Shown: positions 10,439-21,014, counted from the stretch's first letter. The stretch: 64,000 nucleotides of DNA from Sphaerotilus natans (GCF_900156335.1 NZ_FTMZ01000004.1:186001-250000); one strand, 5' to 3'. Numbers and translations: made by a program. The notes: generated from the sequence alone by a model not told the origin.

Positions 10439-11254
10439 ATGTCGGACGCCCCTGTCGCGACGCTGTCCTGGCCGGCCCGGCTGGGCCGGCTGCTGGTGCT
10501 GGTGCTGCTCGCAGGCCTGGCGCTGCAGCTGTATTTCCTGCTGCGCATCGCGCTGATGACGGTGATCGATCCGGCCTCGACCACCTTCCAGCGCAGCGAG
10601 ATCTGGCGTCTGGCCACCACCCAGGGCAGCGTCGACTGGGCGCAGGACTGGCGCGACTACGAGGAACTGGGCCTGCCGATCGCGCGCGCGGTCATCGCCA
10701 GCGAGGATGCCGGCTTCGTCGAGCACAGCGGCGTAGAGTGGGACGCGATCGAGAAGGCCTGGGAGCGCAACCAGCGCGCCGAGGCGGTGGCCGAGCGCCG
10801 CAACGAGCAGCTCGAGCGGCGCCAGCAGCAGGCGCTGGCGCGCGGCCGGGCGCCGGCCGAGCCGCCGCCGCGGGTCGAACCCAAGGTGGTCGGCGGCTCG
10901 ACCATCACCCAGCAGCTGGCCAAGAACCTCTTCCTGTCGGGCGAGCGCACCGCAGCGCGCAAGGCGCAGGAATTTGTCATCACCTTCATGCTCGAGGCGC
11001 TGCTGAGCAAGCGGCGCATCCTCGAGATCTACCTGAACCATGTCGAGTGGGGCGAGGGCCTGTTCGGGGCGCAGGCCGCCGCGCGCCACTACTTCCGCAC
11101 CGATGCGCGCCGGCTCGGGGCGGTGCAGGCCGCGCGGCTGGCGGTCATGCTGCCCGCGCCCAAGCGCTTCGAGCGCCGGCCCGGCTCGGGCTATCTGACA
11201 AGCCGCGCCGGCACCATCGCCGCGCGCATGGGCGCGGTGCAGCCACCGCGCTGA
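10439..11254 (+). CDS. mtgA: Monofunctional biosynthetic peptidoglycan transglycosylase
   Basis: 271 residues. Polymerises lipid II into glycan strands at the inner-membrane periplasmic face (GT51). N-terminal membrane anchor at about residues 18-42. Catalytic motif IASEDAGFVEHSGVEW holds the first Glu, and GGSTITQQLAKNLFLSGERT and the LSKRRILEIYLNHVEWG motif follow. Compared with E. coli MtgA there is an extra Arg/Glu/Ala-rich stretch of about 30 residues between motifs 1 and 2 (around residues 115-145). Starts 25 bases after aroE, with GGAGAGA upstream. Confidence 0.94.
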   Translation: MSDAPVATLSWPARLGRLLVLVLLAGLALQLYFLLRIALMTVIDPASTTFQRSEIWRLATTQGSVDWAQDWRDYEELGLPIARAVIASEDAGFVEHSGVEWDAIEKAWERNQRAEAVAERRNEQLERRQQQALARGRAPAEPPPRVEPKVVGGSTITQQLAKNLFLSGERTAARKAQEFVITFMLEALLSKRRILEIYLNHVEWGEGLFGAQAAARHYFRTDARRLGAVQAARLAVMLPAPKRFERRPGSGYLTSRAGTIAARMGAVQPPR

Positions 11255-11281
11255 GTTCCCAACCCTGCGAGGATCGCCAGG

Positions 11282-11887
11282 ATGTCCACGCCACTGACTG
11301 CGGAGATCGCTGCCGCCGCCGCCCGCCTCGTCGTCGAGGAAGGACTGGAGTACGGCCCGGCCAAGCGCCGCGCCGCCCGCGACCTGGGCCGCGGCGCGCG
11401 CCAGACCGAGCTGCCCGGCAACGACGAGGTCGAGGACGCGGTGCGCGAGTACCTCGACATCTTCTGCGCCGACACCCAGCCGGAGGAGCTGCGCGCGCTG
11501 CGCGAGCTGGCCACCGTCTGGATGGAGCGCATGGCCGCCTTTCGCCCGCACCTGACCGGCGCGGTCTGGCGCGGCACCGCCACGCGGCTGTCGGCACTGC
11601 ACCTGGAGCTCTACTGCGACGACGGCAAGTCGGCCGAGATCGCACTGCTCGACCGCGGCGTCGACTTCGACATCGCCAGCACGCGCGGGCCGCAGGGGCG
11701 CGACATCGACGTGCTGTCGCTGGCCTCGCGCTGTCCCGCCTTGGGCGAGACGGTGACGGTGTTCCTCTCGGTGCTCGATCATGACGACCTGCGCGGCGCG
11801 CTGAAGGCGGACGCACGCGGCCTGACCCAGCGCGGCGACCTGGCGGCGCTGCGCAGGCTTCTGGACAAGCAGGCGGAGGAGGACTGA
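11282..11887 (+). CDS. Conserved hypothetical protein
   Basis: 201 residues, no motif I can assign to a characterised family. The N-terminal helix-rich segment (residues 1-75, Ala/Arg/Glu rich) has nucleic-acid-binding charge. The C-terminal part (about 90-175) looks like alternating strands and has several conserved-looking acidic residues. No signal peptide or membrane segment. Placed 27 bases after mtgA, and its TGA shares one base with the ATG of the TlpA gene, so it is likely translationally coupled to it. Confidence 0.8.
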   Translation: MSTPLTAEIAAAAARLVVEEGLEYGPAKRRAARDLGRGARQTELPGNDEVEDAVREYLDIFCADTQPEELRALRELATVWMERMAAFRPHLTGAVWRGTATRLSALHLELYCDDGKSAEIALLDRGVDFDIASTRGPQGRDIDVLSLASRCPALGETVTVFLSVLDHDDLRGALKADARGLTQRGDLAALRRLLDKQAEED

Positions 11888-12450
11888 TGCGACGCAGGAC
11901 CTGGATGATGCTGGCGGGCGGCACCGCGCTGGCCAGCGCGGGGGCCGGGCTCTGGTGGCGCTCGACCGCGCATGACGTGCCGGCGGCGGCGACCGCCCCG
12001 GCGGACGGCGCGGGCACGCTGTGGTCGATGCAGTTCGACCGGCCCGAAGGCGGCAGCCTGGCGCTGGCCGCGCTGCGCGGGCGCCCGCTGCTGATCAACT
12101 TCTGGGCCACCTGGTGCCCGCCCTGTGTCAAGGAAATGCCCGAGCTCGACGCCTTCGCCAAGGAGCAGGCTGCACTGGGGCCGTCCGGCTGGCAGGTGAT
12201 CGGCCTGGCGGTGGACGGCCCGACCCCGGTGCGCGAGTTCCTGGCCCGCACGCCGGTGAGCTTTCCGGTCGGTCTGGCCGGTTTCGGCGGCACCGAGCTG
12301 GCGCGCAGCCTGGGCAACGGCGGCGGCGGCCTGCCCTTCACCGTGGTGCTCGACGCACACGGCGAGGTGATCCATCGCAAGCTCGGCGCCACCGATCTGA
12401 AGGAAATGAAAGACTGGCGTCGTCAGGACGCATCGTCCCCCCGGTCCTGA
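11887..12450 (+). CDS. TlpA-family thiol:disulfide oxidoreductase
   Basis: 187 residues. Periplasmic membrane-anchored or exported thioredoxin-like reductase. The N-terminus has an Arg cluster plus hydrophobic helix (residues 7-22). The active site is FWATWCPPCVKEMPEL with Cys77 and Cys80. The later cis-Pro region GGGLPFTVVLD is present. Family members keep haem or envelope thiols reduced, for example in cytochrome c maturation. Overlaps the previous gene by 1 base. Confidence 0.9.
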   Translation: MRRRTWMMLAGGTALASAGAGLWWRSTAHDVPAAATAPADGAGTLWSMQFDRPEGGSLALAALRGRPLLINFWATWCPPCVKEMPELDAFAKEQAALGPSGWQVIGLAVDGPTPVREFLARTPVSFPVGLAGFGGTELARSLGNGGGGLPFTVVLDAHGEVIHRKLGATDLKEMKDWRRQDASSPRS

Positions 12451-12845
12451 GCCGGGAGATGGGCCCGACAGGTTTCCGAGCCATCGCCGCTCGTGGCATC
12501 ATCGCGCCCCCGCGCCATCCGGCCGGTTCCTGCCCGATCGCAAATTCGTTGCATCGCTGATCGACTTGAAACGAAAAGCGCGTAAAGTCGGGGCTTCCTC
12601 CAGAAACTCGCGGTATCCATGCATATCGGCAGCCTCCAGAGCTTCCCGTCGGTCCGTCCCGCGCATCCCCGCGGGATGAGGTCCGGCCTCAGCGATACCG
12701 CGCCGACCCGGGCCGGCCGACGGCCTTTCCACACGGACACGACCTGAACCGGCGCCTGCGCGCGCAGGCAGATCCGCCGCCCTGACGCGGCGCCTGCACG
12801 GTCTCCCGTCGTCCACCGCAACCCAAGAATCCCGGAGCCTCCTCC
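12451..12845. other. 395-base gap upstream of accB with palindromes, no gene
   Basis: No convincing ORF. Contains a hairpin CATCCC-CGC-GGGATG (12664-12678) and a perfect 16-base palindrome GCCTGCGCGCGCAGGC (12754-12769). I saw no confident -35/-10 pair. A long transcribed leader before accBC is known in E. coli, where AccB autoregulates the operon, so a regulatory leader is plausible here but is inference. Confidence 0.4.
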
Positions 12846-13307
12846 ATGGACCTTCGCAAGCTGAAGACCCTGATCGACCTGGTGTCGGAATCCAACGTCT
12901 CCGAACTCGAGATCACCGAAGCCGACGGCAAGGTGCGCATCGTCAAGCAGAGCCCGACCCAGGTCGTGGCGATGCCGGCGCCGGTCTATGCCAGCGCGCC
13001 CGCCCCGGCCGCGGCCGCAGGCGCTCCCGCTGCCGCGGCCCCCGCGGCGGCCCCGGCTGCCGCAGAGATCGCCGGCACGGTCGTCAAGTCGCCGATGGTC
13101 GGCACCTTCTACCGCGCCTCCAACCCCGGCGCCAAGCCGCTGGCCGATGTCGGCACCACGGTCAAGAAGGGCCAGGCGCTGTGCATCATCGAAGCGATGA
13201 AGATCATGAACGAGATCGAGTCCGAGTTCGACGGCACGATCACGAAGGTGCTGGCCGAGAACGGCCAGGCCATCGAGTACGGACAGCCGCTGTTCATCAT
13301 CGAATAA
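12846..13307 (+). CDS. accB: Acetyl-CoA carboxylase biotin carboxyl carrier protein
   Basis: 153 residues. Carries the biotin that shuttles carboxyl groups in the first committed step of fatty-acid synthesis. N-terminal [22 protein letters not shown] is the AccB dimer/interaction segment. An Ala/Pro linker follows (about residues 45-75), then the biotinyl domain with the [10 protein letters not shown] site (biotin Lys about residue 119). Lies 13 bases upstream of accC in the standard accBC order. Confidence 0.97.
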   Translation: MDLRKLKTLIDLVSESNVSELEITEADGKVRIVKQSPTQVVAMPAPVYASAPAPAAAAGAPAAAAPAAAPAAAEIAGTVVKSPMVGTFYRASNPGAKPLADVGTTVKKGQALCIIEAMKIMNEIESEFDGTITKVLAENGQAIEYGQPLFIIE

Positions 13308-13320
13308 CAGGGCCTGCGCC

Positions 13321-14676
13321 ATGTTCAAGAAGATCCTGATCGCCAATCGCGGCGAGATCGCGCTGCGAATCCAGCGCGCCTGCCGCGAGATGGGCATCCA
13401 GGCGGTGATCGTCTATTCCGAGGCCGACCGCGACGCCAAGTACGTCAAGCTCGCCGACGAGGCGGTCTGCATCGGACCGCCGCCGTCGCAGAAGAGCTAT
13501 CTGCACATGCCGGCCATCATCTCGGCCGCGGAAGTGACCGACGCCGAGGCCATTCACCCCGGCTACGGCTTCCTGTCGGAGAACGCCGACTTCGCCGAGC
13601 GCGTCGAGAAGAGCGGCTTCGCCTTCATCGGCCCGCGCCCCGAGTCGATCCGCCTGATGGGCGACAAGGTCTCGGCCAAGGACGCGATGATCAAGGCCGG
13701 CGTGCCCACCGTGCCCGGCTCGGCCAGCTCGCTGCCGGATGATCCGAAGGAGATCATCCGCATGGCGCGCGAGATCGGCTATCCGGTCATCATCAAGGCC
13801 GCCGGCGGCGGCGGCGGTCGCGGCATGCGGGTGGTGCACAGCGAGTCGGCGCTGATCCACTCGGTCGAGACGACACGCGCCGAGGCCGGCTCGGCCTTCA
13901 ACAACCCGGCCGTATACATGGAGAAGTTCCTCGAGAACCCGCGCCATGTGGAGATCCAGGTGCTGGCCGACCAGCACGGCAACGCCGTCTGGCTGGGCGA
14001 GCGCGACTGCTCGATGCAGCGCCGCCACCAGAAGATCATCGAGGAGGCGCCGGCGCCGGGCATTCCGCGCAAGACCATCGAGAAGATCGGCGAGCGCTGC
14101 GCCGCCGCCTGCCGCAAGATCGGCTACCGCGGCGCGGGCACCTTCGAGTTCCTGTACGAGAACGGCGAGTTCTACTTCATCGAGATGAACACCCGCGTGC
14201 AGGTGGAGCATCCGGTGACCGAACTGATCACCGGCATCGACATCGTGCAGCAGCAGATCCGCATCGCCGCCGGCGAGCCGCTGCCCTTCACGCAGAAGCA
14301 GATCGGCCTGCGCGGTCACGCGATCGAGTGCCGCATCAACGCCGAGGATCCGTACAAGTTCATCCCGTCGCCGGGTCGCATCTCGGTGTGGCACCCGCCG
14401 GGCGGCCCGGGCGTGCGGGTGGACTCGCATGCCTACAGCAACTATGTGGTGCCGTCGAACTACGACTCGATGATCGGCAAGATCATCGTGCACGGCGACA
14501 CCCGCGAGCAGGCGATGGCGCGCATGCGCAGCGCGCTCAGCGAGATGCTGGTCGAAGGCATCAACACCAACATCCCGCTGCACCGCCAGCTGATGGCCGA
14601 TGCCGCCTTCATCGCCGGCGGCACCAACATCCACTACCTCGAAGGCTGGCTGGCCGCACGAAAGGCGGCACTGTGA
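13321..14676 (+). CDS. accC: Acetyl-CoA carboxylase biotin carboxylase subunit
   Basis: 451 residues. ATP-dependent carboxylation of biotin on AccB. N-terminal [15 protein letters not shown] is the pre-ATP-grasp domain signature. The Gly-rich ATP loop [12 protein letters not shown] lies near residue 160. [16 protein letters not shown] is the metal/bicarbonate-site motif, and the C-terminal domain is complete. Its TGA shares one base with the prmA ATG. Confidence 0.98.
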   Translation: MFKKILIANRGEIALRIQRACREMGIQAVIVYSEADRDAKYVKLADEAVCIGPPPSQKSYLHMPAIISAAEVTDAEAIHPGYGFLSENADFAERVEKSGFAFIGPRPESIRLMGDKVSAKDAMIKAGVPTVPGSASSLPDDPKEIIRMAREIGYPVIIKAAGGGGGRGMRVVHSESALIHSVETTRAEAGSAFNNPAVYMEKFLENPRHVEIQVLADQHGNAVWLGERDCSMQRRHQKIIEEAPAPGIPRKTIEKIGERCAAACRKIGYRGAGTFEFLYENGEFYFIEMNTRVQVEHPVTELITGIDIVQQQIRIAAGEPLPFTQKQIGLRGHAIECRINAEDPYKFIPSPGRISVWHPPGGPGVRVDSHAYSNYVVPSNYDSMIGKIIVHGDTREQAMARMRSALSEMLVEGINTNIPLHRQLMADAAFIAGGTNIHYLEGWLAARKAAL

Positions 14677-15605
14677 TGATCGAGCTGGTGCTGCTGGCCC
14701 GCGCCGACCAGGTCGATGCGCTGAGCGACGCGCTGACCGACGAGCTCGACGCCCTGGCCGTCACGGTCGAGGATGCCGATGCCGACACGCCCGACGAGGC
14801 GCCGATCTTCGGCGAGCCGGGCATGCCCGCGACGCTGTCGTCGCAGATCGGCGGCTGGCAGCGCTCGATCGTCAAGGCGCTGTTCACCGACGAGGATGCC
14901 GCCACCGAGGCCGCCACGCTGCTGCTGGCGCAGGACGACGACAGCGGCGCGACGCTGTTCGACGATCTGCACATTCACGGCCTGCAGCCGGTGGCCGACC
15001 AGGACTGGGTGCGCCTGACGCAGTCGCAGTTCGAGCCGGTGCTGATCACCTCGGACTTCTGGATCGTGCCGTCCTGGCACAAGGCGCCGGAAGGCGCAAC
15101 CCGCGTGATGCGGCTCGATCCGGGCCTGGCCTTCGGCACCGGCACGCATCCGACCACGCGCATGTGCCTGCGCTGGATCGCGCGCCACGCCGACCTGTCG
15201 GCGCCGTGGCCGCGGGTGCTGGACTACGGCTGCGGCTCAGGAATCCTGGCCATCGGCGCCGGGCTGCACGGCGCGACCGGCATCGACGCGGTCGACATCG
15301 ACCCCGCCGCGGTCGAGTCCAGCCGCGCCAATGCGGCGGCCAACGGCGTGAGCCTGAACCGGGTCGGCCTGCCCGACCAGGCCGAGGGCCTCTATCCGGT
15401 CGTGCTGGCCAACATCCTGGCCGCGCCGCTGAAGCTGCTGGCTCCGCTGCTGAGCCAGCATGTCGCGCCGGGTGGCTCGCTGGTGATGGCCGGCCTGCTC
15501 GAGCGCCAGATCGAGGATCTGCAGGCAGCCTATGCACCGTGGCTCGCGCTGGAAGTGGCAGATCGTGAAGAAGGCTGGGTCCTGCTGAGCGGCCGACGCC
15601 CCTGA
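14676..15605 (+). CDS. prmA: Ribosomal protein L11 methyltransferase
   Basis: 309 residues. SAM-dependent trimethylation of ribosomal protein L11. The N-terminal substrate-recognition domain holds the WIVPSWHKAP stretch. GLAFGTGTHPTTRMCL is the PrmA signature just before SAM motif I, LDYGCGSGILAIGA (about residue 182). NILAAPLKLLAPLL is motif IV (N-x-x-A/L-x-x-L). ATG overlaps the accC stop, the usual order in Burkholderiales. Confidence 0.95.
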   Translation: MIELVLLARADQVDALSDALTDELDALAVTVEDADADTPDEAPIFGEPGMPATLSSQIGGWQRSIVKALFTDEDAATEAATLLLAQDDDSGATLFDDLHIHGLQPVADQDWVRLTQSQFEPVLITSDFWIVPSWHKAPEGATRVMRLDPGLAFGTGTHPTTRMCLRWIARHADLSAPWPRVLDYGCGSGILAIGAGLHGATGIDAVDIDPAAVESSRANAAANGVSLNRVGLPDQAEGLYPVVLANILAAPLKLLAPLLSQHVAPGGSLVMAGLLERQIEDLQAAYAPWLALEVADREEGWVLLSGRRP

Positions 15606-15632
15606 TCCGGGGGCGGATGGCATGATCCGGTC

Positions 15633-17150
15633 ATGAGCCTGGCTACCTCCTGTCCCTCCTGTGGCACCGTCTTCCGCGTCCAGCAGGATCAGCTGAAGAC
15701 CTCCGAAGGCTGGGTCCGCTGCGGCCAGTGCCAGGAGGTCTTCAACGCGCTCGAAGGCCTGTTCGACCTGGACCGGCGCGAGACCTCGGGCAGCAGCAGC
15801 CGCCAGGCGCCCCCGGATCTGGCCCGCCCGACCGCCATTCCCGACCCGAACGATCCCGCCTGGGCCGAAACCCGGCCGGCGATGTTCTCGGGCCGTGACA
15901 GGAAAGCCCCCTCCACACCACCGCCTCCCCCTCTGCCGCCGCGGCACGCACCGGCCGCGCCGCAGGTGCGCATCAGCACCCGACAGATGGGCACCTGGGA
16001 TCCGACCGCGCAGGATTCCGGCCTGTCGATGGCCCCGACCCAGCCCGACACCGGCTCCTGGCGACTGCTGCGCGATCCCGATGATCCGGCCCGACCGCTC
16101 TCCGAGGCCGACGACAGCCTGCTGATGCCCGCGCCCCCGGAGCCCGAGCCGCGGGAGGATGCCGGCTATCCGGCCACCACGCTGGAATTCCGCTCCGAAG
16201 CCTTCAGCGCCTTCGCCAGTGCCCGTCTGGACCAGCATCAGGGGCAGCCGGACGTGGATCTGTCGCTGCCGATCCCTGCGGCACCCGCCGAACCGATGCC
16301 GCCTGTCGAAGCGGTCGCCCCCGTGGCGCCCAGCGAACCGGCGGGGCCGATGCCGACGGCACCACAGCCTGACGACAAGCCCGTGGCCGTGGCGGCCACC
16401 GTAGCGCCGCTGCCCGCCGAGTCTGCCGTCACGCCGGAGCCGGAGGCGGTGCCGCAGCCGGTCACGGAACCGGCCTCGAGCCCGCAGCCCTCGCCGGACC
16501 CATTCGAGAAGACCCTCGACCTGAGCGGCGAAGCGACGCCGCCCGCGCTGTCACGGCAGGGCGAGCAGGAAGAAGCGCAAGCCGCAGCAGCCACGACGGC
16601 GGCCATGCCGCTGCCGTCGCCGCCTGCGGTGCAAGTCGATCCGGAGCCGACGCTGGACTTCATTCGCCAGGCCAACAGCCAAGCACGCTGGCAGCGCCCC
16701 TGGGTGCGCGGCGCGCTGAGCGCCTCGGCGCTGCTGCTGGGGATCGGATTGCTGGCGCAGATTGGCACGCACTGGCGCGATCTGGCCGGAGCGCGCTGGC
16801 CCGTGCTGAGCCCGGTGCTCGAGGCGCTGTGCCAATGCCGGCTGCAGGCACCGCGGCAACTGGATGCGCTGGTGGTGGACAACACCACGCTGAAGCGACC
16901 TCAGGAGAGTGCCGGCTTCCAGCTTGGCGTGACGCTGCGCAACAAGGCGACGCACCCGATCGCCGCGCCGCACATCGAGCTGAGCCTGACCGACACGCGC
17001 GGTCAGGTGGTGCTGCGCCGGGTGCTGTCGCCCCAGGACTTCAGGCAGCCCGAGCGCCTGCAGGCCCAGACCGATGCGACCTGGCTGCTGGACTTCAGCA
17101 GCACCGACAGCCGCATCACCGGCTACACGCTCGCGGCCTTCTATCCCTGA
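15633..17150 (+). CDS. Zinc-ribbon / DUF3426 membrane protein
   Basis: 505 residues. N-terminal MJ0042-type zinc ribbon with Cys7-x-x-Cys10 and Cys30-x-x-Cys33. A long Pro/Ala/Glu-rich disordered stretch follows (about 50-345), then one membrane helix (about 360-380, SALLLGIGLLAQIG) and a C-terminal DUF3426 domain (about 385-500), predicted periplasmic. The function is not established. The fixed position after prmA suggests a link to envelope or translation housekeeping. Longer than many homologues because of the low-complexity linker. Confidence 0.85.
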   Translation: MSLATSCPSCGTVFRVQQDQLKTSEGWVRCGQCQEVFNALEGLFDLDRRETSGSSSRQAPPDLARPTAIPDPNDPAWAETRPAMFSGRDRKAPSTPPPPPLPPRHAPAAPQVRISTRQMGTWDPTAQDSGLSMAPTQPDTGSWRLLRDPDDPARPLSEADDSLLMPAPPEPEPREDAGYPATTLEFRSEAFSAFASARLDQHQGQPDVDLSLPIPAAPAEPMPPVEAVAPVAPSEPAGPMPTAPQPDDKPVAVAATVAPLPAESAVTPEPEAVPQPVTEPASSPQPSPDPFEKTLDLSGEATPPALSRQGEQEEAQAAAATTAAMPLPSPPAVQVDPEPTLDFIRQANSQARWQRPWVRGALSASALLLGIGLLAQIGTHWRDLAGARWPVLSPVLEALCQCRLQAPRQLDALVVDNTTLKRPQESAGFQLGVTLRNKATHPIAAPHIELSLTDTRGQVVLRRVLSPQDFRQPERLQAQTDATWLLDFSSTDSRITGYTLAAFYP

Positions 17151-17172
17151 TGGGCCAGGAACCCGGACGGGA

Positions 17173-17679
17173 TCAGGCGCGCGCCTGGGCCAGCAGCGTC
17201 GCGGCGTCACTGACCTCGAACTTGCCCGGGCCTTCGATGTTCAGCGTCTTGACCACGCCGTTGTCGACCAGCATCGAGTAGCGCTGCGAGCGCACGCCCA
17301 GGCCCTTGGCCGTCAGGTCGAGCACCAGATCGACCGCACGGGTGAAGTCGGCCGAACCGTCGGCCATCATGCGCACCTTGCCACCAGCGGCGTTCTCGCG
17401 GCCCCAGGCGCCCATCACGAAGGCGTCGTTGACCGACAGGCACCAGATCTCGTCGACACCGGCGGCCTTGAACGCCTCGGCAGCCTGCACATAGCCGGGC
17501 AGATGCTGGGCCGAGCAGGTCGGGGTGTAGGCACCGGGCAGCGCGAAGATCGCGATCTTCTTGCCGGCGCAGGCCTTGGCCACGTCGAAGGCGTTCGGTC
17601 CGAGCGAGCAGCCATTGCCCTCGACCTCGATGTATTCGTAGACGGTCGCGGACGGCAGGGTGTCACCGATCTTCAGCAT
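17173..17679 (-). CDS. Peroxiredoxin (Prx5 type)
   Basis: 168 residues. Thiol peroxidase reducing H2O2 or organic peroxides. Peroxidatic Cys55 is in FALPGAYTPTCS, the Prx5/AhpC-TSA pattern. Other Cys at 24 and 37. VNDAFVMGAWG and the closing VSDAATLLAQ match the subfamily. The start is taken as the ATG before LKIGD because a GGAG lies 9 bases upstream. An ATG three codons earlier (17688) is possible. Only 17 bases separate the start from the intrinsic terminator that ends the ribosomal cluster. Confidence 0.92.
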   Translation of the reverse strand: MLKIGDTLPSATVYEYIEVEGNGCSLGPNAFDVAKACAGKKIAIFALPGAYTPTCSAQHLPGYVQAAEAFKAAGVDEIWCLSVNDAFVMGAWGRENAAGGKVRMMADGSADFTRAVDLVLDLTAKGLGVRSQRYSMLVDNGVVKTLNIEGPGKFEVSDAATLLAQARA

Positions 17680-17696
17680 GATGGTCATCTCCAATG

Positions 17697-17734
17697 AAAA
17701 AAACCGGCCGCCAGTATCCCAGCGTGCCGGTTCT
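17697..17734 (-). terminator. Intrinsic terminator after rpsQ
   Basis: On the minus strand: AACCGGC, a 17-base loop, GCCGGTT and a run of seven T. With flanking A-T and G-T pairs the stem reaches about 10 bp. It follows rpsQ by about 70 bases, so it should end the S10-cluster transcript. It also lies within the immediate upstream region of the peroxiredoxin gene. Confidence 0.75.
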
Positions 17735-17803
17735 TGTGTTGACCGGAATCAAAAGACCCCGGAAAACATGCGATAACGATGGATCGCTACTGATCGCGAA
17801 AGA

Positions 17804-18076
17804 TCAGACCAGACGAGCCTTCTCGACCAGGCGGGTCACGACCCAGCTCTTGGTCTTGGAGATCGGACGGCCTTCGGCGATCTCGACCAGATCACCCATC
17901 TTGTAGTCGCCGTTTTCGTCGTGCGCATGGTACTTGCGCGAACGGGCGACGATCTTGCCGTACAGCTCGTGCTTGGCGCGACGCTCGACCAGGACGGTGA
18001 CCGTCTTGGCGCGCTTGTCGCTGACCACGCGGCCGACCAGGGTGCGCGTGTTCTTGGTGGCTTGGGCTTCGCTCAT
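17804..18076 (-). CDS. rpsQ: 30S ribosomal protein S17
   Basis: 90 residues. Primary 16S rRNA-binding protein of the small subunit. [21 protein letters not shown] and the [31 protein letters not shown] block are the S17 signature. Overlaps rpmC by 4 bases. Last gene of the cluster here; rplN, normally next, is absent. Confidence 0.98.
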   Translation of the reverse strand: MSEAQATKNTRTLVGRVVSDKRAKTVTVLVERRAKHELYGKIVARSRKYHAHDENGDYKMGDLVEIAEGRPISKTKSWVVTRLVEKARLV

Positions 18077-18273
18077 TGCGCGGCCTCCTTCTTCTTCTCG
18101 GCCAGGATGGTCCGGGCGCGAGCGATGTCGCGGCGGGTCTTGCCGAGCAGGGTGTTGTTGGCCAGTTGCTGAGTGGCCTTCTGCATGCGCAGGCTGAAAT
18201 GGGCCTTCAGCAGATCGCTGATTTCCTTTTCGAGCGCAGCGACATCCTTGGCGCGGAGTTCAGATGCTTTCAT
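18073..18273 (-). CDS. rpmC: 50S ribosomal protein L29
   Basis: 66 residues. Binds 23S rRNA near the exit tunnel. [18 protein letters not shown] and the central ARTILAEKK helix are typical. Overlaps rpsQ by 4 bases, which implies coupling. Confidence 0.97.
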   Translation of the reverse strand: MKASELRAKDVAALEKEISDLLKAHFSLRMQKATQQLANNTLLGKTRRDIARARTILAEKKKEAAQ

Positions 18274-18288
18274 TCAATCTCTCCCGGC

Positions 18289-18705
18289 TCAGGAACCGAA
18301 CTGGCGGGTCACGAAGGTGGTGCTCAGCGGCAGCTTCGCGGCAGCCAGCGTGAACGCTTCGCGAGCCAGTGCTTCCGGCACGCCGTTGATCTCGTAGAGC
18401 ACCTTGCCCGGCTGGATCTCAGCGACGTAGTACTCCGGGTTGCCCTTGCCGTTACCCATACGCACTTCGGCCGGCTTCTGCGAGATCGGCTTGTCCGGGA
18501 AGATGCGGATGAAGATGCGGCCACCGCGCTTGATGTGGCGGCTGATGGCACGACGGGCGGCTTCGATCTGGCGAGCGGTGATGCGGCCACGCTCGGTGGC
18601 CTTCAGTCCGAACTCGCCGAACGACACCTGGGCGCCACGGGTGGCGACGCCGGTGTTGCGGCCCTTTTGTTCCTTGCGGAACTTGCGACGCGAAGGTTGC
18701 AACAT
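18289..18705 (-). CDS. rplP: 50S ribosomal protein L16
   Basis: 138 residues, normal length. Binds near the A site/peptidyl-transferase centre. [17 protein letters not shown] at the start and [20 protein letters not shown] in the middle are L16 signatures. Lies 15 bases upstream of rpmC. Confidence 0.98.
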   Translation of the reverse strand: MLQPSRRKFRKEQKGRNTGVATRGAQVSFGEFGLKATERGRITARQIEAARRAISRHIKRGGRIFIRIFPDKPISQKPAEVRMGNGKGNPEYYVAEIQPGKVLYEINGVPEALAREAFTLAAAKLPLSTTFVTRQFGS

Positions 18706-18717
18706 TCCTTGTTCTCC

Positions 18718-19542
<825 letters not shown>

Positions 19543-19558
19543 GGTTCTCTTTCCTGCC

Positions 19559-19888
19559 TCAGTTGCCGACGGTCACGTAGATGTGAGCGGTGGGCTTGCT
19601 GATGCGGTTGCCACGGCCCTTGGCACGGGCGGTGAAGCGCTTCAGCGTGGCACCTTGCTCGACATAGATCGAGGTGACGCGCAGCTCGTCGATGTCCGCG
19701 CCATCGTTGTGCTCGGCGTTGGCGATCGCGCTTTCCAGCGCCTTCTTGATGATGCCGGCGGCCTTCTTCTGCGTGAACGTCAGGATGTTCAGCGCTTGGT
19801 CGACCTTCTTGCCACGGATCATGTCGGCCACCAGGCGACCCTTGTCGCAAGAGAGGCGCACGCCGCGGACGACTGCTTTCGTTTCCAT
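19559..19888 (-). CDS. rplV: 50S ribosomal protein L22
   Basis: 109 residues. Lines the peptide exit tunnel. [19 protein letters not shown] and the conserved [21 protein letters not shown]-terminal hairpin region are diagnostic. Starts 12 bases after rpsS. Confidence 0.98.
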   Translation of the reverse strand: METKAVVRGVRLSCDKGRLVADMIRGKKVDQALNILTFTQKKAAGIIKKALESAIANAEHNDGADIDELRVTSIYVEQGATLKRFTARAKGRGNRISKPTAHIYVTVGN

Positions 19889-19900
19889 CGTCAGGACTCC

Positions 19901-20176
19901 TTAGCGCTTGGCCTTCTTGTCCGCGGGGTGACCCTTGAACGTGCGGGTCAGTGCGAACTCGCCGAGCTTGTGGCCGACCATCTGGTCGGTCACGTACACG
20001 GGCACATGCTGGCGGCCGTTGTGCACGGCGATCGTGATGCCGATGAATTCCGGCAGGATCGTCGAACGACGCGACCAGGTCTTGACGGGCTTCTTGTCCT
20101 TCGTGGCGACCGCCTTCTCGACCTTGGCGAGCAGGTGATGGTCGACGAACGGACCCTTCTTCAGCGAACGAGACAT
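19901..20176 (-). CDS. rpsS: 30S ribosomal protein S19
   Basis: 91 residues. Forms a complex with S13 at the head of the small subunit. [15 protein letters not shown] and the [16 protein letters not shown] signature are present. Lies 13 bases after rplB. Confidence 0.98.
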   Translation of the reverse strand: MSRSLKKGPFVDHHLLAKVEKAVATKDKKPVKTWSRRSTILPEFIGITIAVHNGRQHVPVYVTDQMVGHKLGEFALTRTFKGHPADKKAKR

Positions 20177-20189
20177 GTCGTGCTACCCC

Positions 20190-21014
20190 TTATTTCTTGC
20201 GACGCGACACGATCATGTTCTGCGTGCGCTTGTTGTTGCGGGTACGGTAGCCCTTCGTCAGGGTGTTCCACGGCGAGACAGGTGCCTGGCCTTCGCCGGT
20301 GCGACCTTCACCACCACCGTGCGGGTGATCGACCGGGTTCATGGCGGTGCCGCGAACGGTCGGGCGGATGCCCTTCCAGCGGATCGCGCCGGCCTTGCCG
20401 TACTGACGCAGGTTGTGCTCTTCGTTCGACACGGCGCCGATGGTGGCGCGGCAGTCGATGTGGATCTTGCGGACTTCACCCGAGCGCAGGCGGACCTGGG
20501 CGTAGGTGCCTTCGCGAGCCATCAGCGTGACGCTGGCACCGGCCGAACGCGCGATCTGCGCGCCCTTGCCCGGCAGCATCTCGACGCAGTGGATGGTCGA
20601 GCCCACGGGGATATTGCGGATCGGCAGCGTGTTGCCGGCCTTGATCGGCGACTCGGCGCCGCTGATCACGGTCTGGCCCACTTCCAGGCCACGCGGCGCG
20701 ATGATGTACGAGCGCGCGCCGTCGGCGTAGCACACCAGAGCGATGTGCGCCGTGCGGTTCGGGTCGTACTCGATGCGCTCGACCTTCGCGGGGATGCCGT
20801 CCTTGTTGCGGACGAAATCGACCACGCGATAGTGGTGCTTGTGACCACCGCCCTTGTGACGGGTGGTGATGTGGCCGTTGTTGTTGCGGCCGGCGTTCTG
20901 CTTCTGCGGCTCCAGCAGCGAAGCTTCCGGCTTGCCCTTGTGGAGGTGCTTGTGCACCACCTTCACCACGGCACGGCGGCCAGGCGAAGTCGGTTTGACC
21001 TTGACGACAGCCAT
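20190..21014 (-). CDS. rplB: 50S ribosomal protein L2
   Basis: 274 residues, the usual length. Needed for subunit association and peptidyl-transferase function. Conserved [14 protein letters not shown] motif (His in the active-centre loop) is present. Overlaps rplW by 1 base. Confidence 0.99.
   Translation of the reverse strand: MAVVKVKPTSPGRRAVVKVVHKHLHKGKPEASLLEPQKQNAGRNNNGHITTRHKGGGHKHHYRVVDFVRNKDGIPAKVERIEYDPNRTAHIALVCYADGARSYIIAPRGLEVGQTVISGAESPIKAGNTLPIRNIPVGSTIHCVEMLPGKGAQIARSAGASVTLMAREGTYAQVRLRSGEVRKIHIDCRATIGAVSNEEHNLRQYGKAGAIRWKGIRPTVRGTAMNPVDHPHGGGEGRTGEGQAPVSPWNTLTKGYRTRNNKRTQNMIVSRRKK

Noticed and set aside
12549-12586. TTGCAT...TAAAGT as accB promoter
   Set aside because: Spacing of 28 bases does not fit; no better pair found.
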